Assembly: GCA_938015525.1 (NCBI GenBank)
Contig: CALLPC010000002.1
Span: forward strand, 62,001 to 126,000
Direction: 5' to 3'
Source: an uncultured Dehalococcoidia bacterium
GTDB taxonomy: Bacteria; Chloroflexota; Dehalococcoidia; Tepidiformales; Tepidiformaceae
DNA length: 64,000 nucleotides
A program made the translations under genes and the position numbers. The notes beneath the pieces were generated by a model. It did not search any database. It was not told the origin of the DNA and worked only from the letters and a program-made list of their open reading frames with translations. Of this stretch, positions 61,042 to 64,000 are shown in pieces. Every line of letters starts with the position of its first letter. Position 1 is the first letter of the stretch.

Positions 61042-62865
61042 GTGGCCACACCGCTCGAATCGCACGTCGACCTCGCCGCCCTCCCCCGCGAAGAACGCCT
61101 CGCTCGCATGCGCCACTCCGCCGCCCACCTCCTCGCCGAGGCCATGCTCGACCTCTTCCCAGATGCCGAGCTCGGCATCGGCCCTCCCATCGATACCGGC
61201 TTCTACTACGACTTCCGCCTCCCGCGCTCCCTCACCCCCGAAGACCTCACCTGGCTCGAAAACCGCATGCGCCAGAGCGTCGCGCGGAACCTCCCCTTCC
61301 AGATGGCCAGCATCTCCCGCGAAGAGGCCCTCGAACGCTGGAAACATCAACCCTTCAAACTCGACCTCCTCGCCGACCTCCCCGACGGCGCCATCACCCA
61401 GTGCACCCACGGCACCTTCACCGACCTCTGCAAAGGCGGCCACGTCAACCACACCGGCGAAATCGGCGCCTTCAAGCTCACCTCCGTCGCCGGCGCCTAC
61501 TGGCGAGGCTCGGAAAAGAACCCCCAGCTCCAGCGCGTCTACGGCGCCCTCTTCGAAACCGAAGAAGAGCTCGCCGCCTACGAGCGCCAGCTCGAAGAAG
61601 CCCGCCGCCGCGACCACCGCCGCATCGGCAAAGAACTCAAAATCTTCGAACTCTTCGACGAAACCGGCCCCGGCCACGTCGTCTGGCTCCCCAACGGCGC
61701 CACCATCCGCCGCGAACTCCAGCGCTGGATGGAAGACCTCGAACTCGAACGCGGCTACCGCCACGTCGTCACCCCCAACGTCTCCAAGCGCCAGCTCTAC
61801 GTAAAGTCAGGCCACTGGGACCACTTCCACGACGCCATGTACCCCGTCATGGAGCGCGAAGGCGAGGAATACGTCCTCCGCCCCATGAACTGCCCCTCCC
61901 ACATCATGGTCTTCGCCTCCGAACTCCACTCCTACCGCGAATTCCCCATCCGCATCGCCGAGTTCGGCAACATGCACCGCTGGGAAAAAAGCGGCCAGGT
62001 CACCGGCATGAGCCGCGTCCGCATCATGACTCTCAACGACGCCCACATCTTCTGCACCGACCCCGCCATGGTCGAAGCCGAGGTCGAAGGCGTCCTCCAG
62101 CTCATGGAGCACGCCTACGGCGTCCTCGGCCTCCGCAACTACCGCTACCGCCTCTCCCTCGGCGACCCGGACGATAAAGAAAAATACGTCGATAACCCCG
62201 AGATGTGGGCAAGGGGCGAAGCCCTCCTCCGCCGCGTCCTCGACCGCCTCGGCCTCGACTACTTCCCCGCGAAAGGCGAAGCCGCCTTCTACGGCCCGAA
62301 AATCGACGTCCAGTTCATGACCGCCCAGGGCAAAGAAGAGACCCTCGCCACCATCCAGGTCGACTTCCACTTCCCCGCCCAGTTCGGTCTCGAATACATC
62401 GGCGAAGACGGCTCCCGCCACCAGCCCATCATCGTCCACCGCGGCATCATCTCCACCATGGAGCGCATGGTCGCCCTCCTCATCGAAGAGTACGAGGGCA
62501 ACTTCCCCCTCTGGCTCGCTCCTGCCCAGGCCGTCGTCATCCCCATCGCCGACCGCCACCACGCCTACGCCCGCGACGTCGCCAGCGCTCTCCGCGCCCA
62601 CCGCCTCCGTGTCGACGTCGACGACCGGAACGAGCGGATGAACGCGAAAATCCGCGACGCCCAGCTCATGAAGGTCCCCTATATGCTCATCGTCGGCGAC
62701 CGCGAGGCCGAGGCCCGCGCCGTCTCCCTCCGTGTCCGCGGTGAAGGCGACCTCGGCTCCCTCGCGCTCGACGCCGTCGTCGAACGGCTCCGCCGCGAAC
62801 GCGACGAACGCGTCCTCGGCCCCGGCGTCCACCCCGCCACCCCCGCCCCCCGCCTCGGCGACTGA
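61042..62865 (+). CDS. thrS: threonyl-tRNA synthetase
   Basis: 607 residues from the GTG at 61042, which has GGAGG ten bases upstream. Starts at the N2 editing domain (LARMRHSAAHLLAEAMLDL), so the TGS domain that most bacterial ThrRS carry at the N-terminus is absent; editing-site His/Cys are in RHSAAH and KGGHVNHTG. Class II catalytic core: VLRPMNCPSH, FPIRIAEFGNMHRWE, VRIMTLNDAHIFC and the C-terminal anticodon-binding domain from QAVVIPIADRHHAY. Charges tRNA-Thr. Controlled by the T-box upstream, ends at a hairpin (62888-62916). Confidence 0.96.
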   Translation: MATPLESHVDLAALPREERLARMRHSAAHLLAEAMLDLFPDAELGIGPPIDTGFYYDFRLPRSLTPEDLTWLENRMRQSVARNLPFQMASISREEALERWKHQPFKLDLLADLPDGAITQCTHGTFTDLCKGGHVNHTGEIGAFKLTSVAGAYWRGSEKNPQLQRVYGALFETEEELAAYERQLEEARRRDHRRIGKELKIFELFDETGPGHVVWLPNGATIRRELQRWMEDLELERGYRHVVTPNVSKRQLYVKSGHWDHFHDAMYPVMEREGEEYVLRPMNCPSHIMVFASELHSYREFPIRIAEFGNMHRWEKSGQVTGMSRVRIMTLNDAHIFCTDPAMVEAEVEGVLQLMEHAYGVLGLRNYRYRLSLGDPDDKEKYVDNPEMWARGEALLRRVLDRLGLDYFPAKGEAAFYGPKIDVQFMTAQGKEETLATIQVDFHFPAQFGLEYIGEDGSRHQPIIVHRGIISTMERMVALLIEEYEGNFPLWLAPAQAVVIPIADRHHAYARDVASALRAHRLRVDVDDRNERMNAKIRDAQLMKVPYMLIVGDREAEARAVSLRVRGEGDLGSLALDAVVERLRRERDERVLGPGVHPATPAPRLGD

Positions 62866-62887
62866 ACCTCGCCCCGCCGCAACGAAA

Positions 62888-62916
62888 CGAGGGCCGACGG
62901 TTACCATCGGCCCTCG
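62888..62916. terminator. bidirectional terminator hairpin between thrS and the MaoC gene
   Basis: Perfect 10-bp stem (62888-62897 with 62907-62916), 9-base loop, in the 75-base gap between convergent genes. AACGAAACGA precedes it on the plus strand. Confidence 0.65.
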
Positions 62917-62940
62917 CTCGTTCGTGGAAGTGACCCGCTG

Positions 62941-63339
62941 CTACACAGCGTCTGCCTTCGCGACCGCCTCGCCCTCGATGACCGTCTCCCCATCCTGGTT
63001 TACGGTCACCACCTTGATGGTCGCCAGGCCATCCTCCACCTTCGTGACCTCGAACTTCGCCGTCAGCGTATCCCCCGGCCACACCTGCCGAGTGAACCGT
63101 ACCCCGTACCGTTTCAGCGCCGTCACCCCGAGCCAGTCCGTCAGCGCTCGCCCGGTCAGCCCCATCGAAAGCATCCCGTGCGCGAACACCGAAGGGTAGC
63201 CCGCCACCTCCTTCGCGAAAATCTCGTCGTGGTGAATCGGGTTGAAGTCCCCGCTCGCTCCCGCATACTTCACGATGTGCGTCCGGTTGAGCTTCTCGAT
63301 CACGACCTGCTCGCGCGTATCGCCAACCTGCAGTGCCAT
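62941..63339 (-). CDS. MaoC-family dehydratase
   Basis: 132-residue hot-dog protein. The hydratase motif IVKYAGASGDFNPIHHDEIFA carries the catalytic Asp and His, followed by SVFAHGMLSMG. Likely dehydrates 3-hydroxyacyl-CoA or -ACP. Its partner is the next gene upstream, 10 bases away, in an arrangement like HadA-HadB of mycobacteria, where one subunit holds the catalytic residues and the other the lipid channel; here the catalytic role would fall to this one. Confidence 0.9.
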   Translation of the reverse strand: MALQVGDTREQVVIEKLNRTHIVKYAGASGDFNPIHHDEIFAKEVAGYPSVFAHGMLSMGLTGRALTDWLGVTALKRYGVRFTRQVWPGDTLTAKFEVTKVEDGLATIKVVTVNQDGETVIEGEAVAKADAV

Positions 63340-63349
63340 CCCTCGCCTC

Positions 63350-63829
63350 CTACTGCTCCACAGCTTTCTCAGTCTGCACGCCCACGCTAATCGCCGTCAC
63401 GCACAGCACGCCGTCCTGGTTCCGGTACTCCGTGATCGTCTCGGAGAACTGCAGCTTGCCGCCGCGGCGGCCCTCCTTCTCCCAGCGCCGCCCCGGCCGG
63501 GTCGTCACCGTCAGCGTATCCCCGACGAAAATCGGGTGGTGGTACTCGTAGTGCTGCTCCGCGTGGAGCCCCCGGCCCAGCCCTCCTCCGCCCTGGCCCT
63601 CCGGCCGCGGCTGCCGTGGCTCCTTGCGCGGTCGCGTCAGGTCCAGCGGATAGTCCGGCTGCCAGTGCGCGCTGCACTGCACGAACGTCGGCGGCACCGT
63701 AATCCCGCCGACCGCCTTCGTCGCCGGGTCGTTCGGGTCCCAGTACTCCGGCCGGATGTCCAGGAGCGACCGCGCGAACAGCATCACCTGCGTGCGGTCG
63801 ACCGGGAATTCGAAGCCTTCGTCAGCCAT
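63350..63829 (-). CDS. FAS1-type dehydratase-like partner subunit
   Basis: 159 residues. N-terminal FPVDRTQVMLFARSLLDIRPEYWDPND and VPPTFVQCSAHWQ match the FAS1-like dehydratase (MaoC N-terminal) fold; HAEQHYEYHHPIFVGDTLTV follows. The catalytic Asp-His motif of hydratases is missing, so it should work with the MaoC gene downstream. A Gly/Arg-rich loop of about 30 residues (near 65-95) is unusual. ATG with GGAGAGGAG upstream. Confidence 0.85.
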   Translation of the reverse strand: MADEGFEFPVDRTQVMLFARSLLDIRPEYWDPNDPATKAVGGITVPPTFVQCSAHWQPDYPLDLTRPRKEPRQPRPEGQGGGGLGRGLHAEQHYEYHHPIFVGDTLTVTTRPGRRWEKEGRRGGKLQFSETITEYRNQDGVLCVTAISVGVQTEKAVEQ

Positions 63830-63906
63830 GTGCTCCTCTCCTCGGTGCGAATAGGGTGCGCCGAGATGCTACCGGAGCGTCACCTCGCCCGCCATCGCCC
63901 CACCCC

Positions 63907-64000
63907 TCACGGACCGTCAGCCCCCTCGGGAATCGTCACCCCCGTCGCCTTCAGCCGCTCCCGGTTCTGCTCGAGAAACGCCGCCCACCAGGCCGGGAAC
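63907..64000 (-). CDS. C-terminal end of a gene cut by the window edge
   Basis: Thirty codons are open from the right edge to TGA at 63907-63909, reading FPAWWAAFLEQNRERL and then KATGVTIPEGADGP. Too short to name. The codon-third-position G preference (CTG, GCG, GTG) is that of minus-strand genes here. It precedes the dehydratase pair on the same strand. Confidence 0.6.
   Translation of the reverse strand, partial: FPAWWAAFLEQNRERLKATGVTIPEGADGP

Overview
The window is very GC-rich and densely packed, with many 4-base start/stop overlaps (ATGA, GTGA). Gene content suggests a thermophilic-type, heterotrophic, respiring Chloroflexota, perhaps a Tepidiforma-like member of the Dehalococcoidia. 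The reasons are an adenosylcobalamin-dependent ribonucleotide reductase, a single-polypeptide membrane anchor for succinate dehydrogenase, a T-box leader on thrS, and many acyl-CoA and CoA-transferase genes. This assignment is inference, because no rRNA gene is present. No tRNA, rRNA, CRISPR array, insertion sequence, prophage or origin was seen.

Layout. 1-3.2 kb: the end of a fabF-type ketosynthase, recJ and a stand-alone Clp-N protein form one operon. 3.2-10.8 kb: xerC/D-type recombinase, acyl-CoA dehydrogenase, a small exported protein, Ppx/GppA phosphatase, a sixA/NTF2-like cluster, a LOG-family protein and a hydratase-2 protein. 10.9-18.6 kb: aldo/keto reductase, CDGSH protein, lutA with a fused lutB-lutC, an MBL-fold hydrolase, a MobB-FmdE fusion, a short-chain dehydrogenase, a hemerythrin-like protein and a rhodanese. 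18.8-27.4 kb: a complete branched-chain amino acid type ABC importer (binding protein, two permeases, two ATPases), then two class III CoA-transferases and an epoxide-hydrolase-like enzyme, probably an uptake and CoA-activation route for an organic acid. 27.4-27.9 kb: a 414-base non-coding stretch that can fold extensively. 27.9-33.1 kb (minus): nuoG, nuoI, an MFS transporter and malate dehydrogenase. 33.2-40.2 kb: lepA, then a three-gene molybdoenzyme operon (Fe-S subunit, NrfD anchor, Tat-exported molybdopterin subunit) and a small Lrp-type ligand-binding protein. 40.2-43.4 kb (minus): nucleoside hydrolase, an unrecognised 452-residue protein and galU. 43.5-44.8 kb: infC-rpmI-rplT. 44.9-49 kb (minus): an ABC-2 exporter and the yggS-proC-yggT-yggT cluster. 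49-52.6 kb (minus): nrdR, a small unknown gene and the class II reductase. 52.6-58.9 kb (minus): a Cys-rich small protein, a chemoreceptor, sdhCAB and a Nudix hydrolase. 59-61 kb: rpoD, divergent from a T-box-controlled thrS. 62.9-64 kb (minus): two MaoC/FAS1-type dehydratase genes and the tail of one more gene.

Promoters can be read in many gaps: extended -10 elements of the form TGnTAnnnT, often with a recognisable -35. At four genes (LOG protein, aldo/keto reductase, lutA, lepA) a TAnnnT hexamer lies exactly six bases before the start codon, as expected for leaderless mRNA. Plus-strand genes mostly end their codons in C while minus-strand genes mostly end them in G, so the given strand is C-rich over G throughout; this points to one replication arm.
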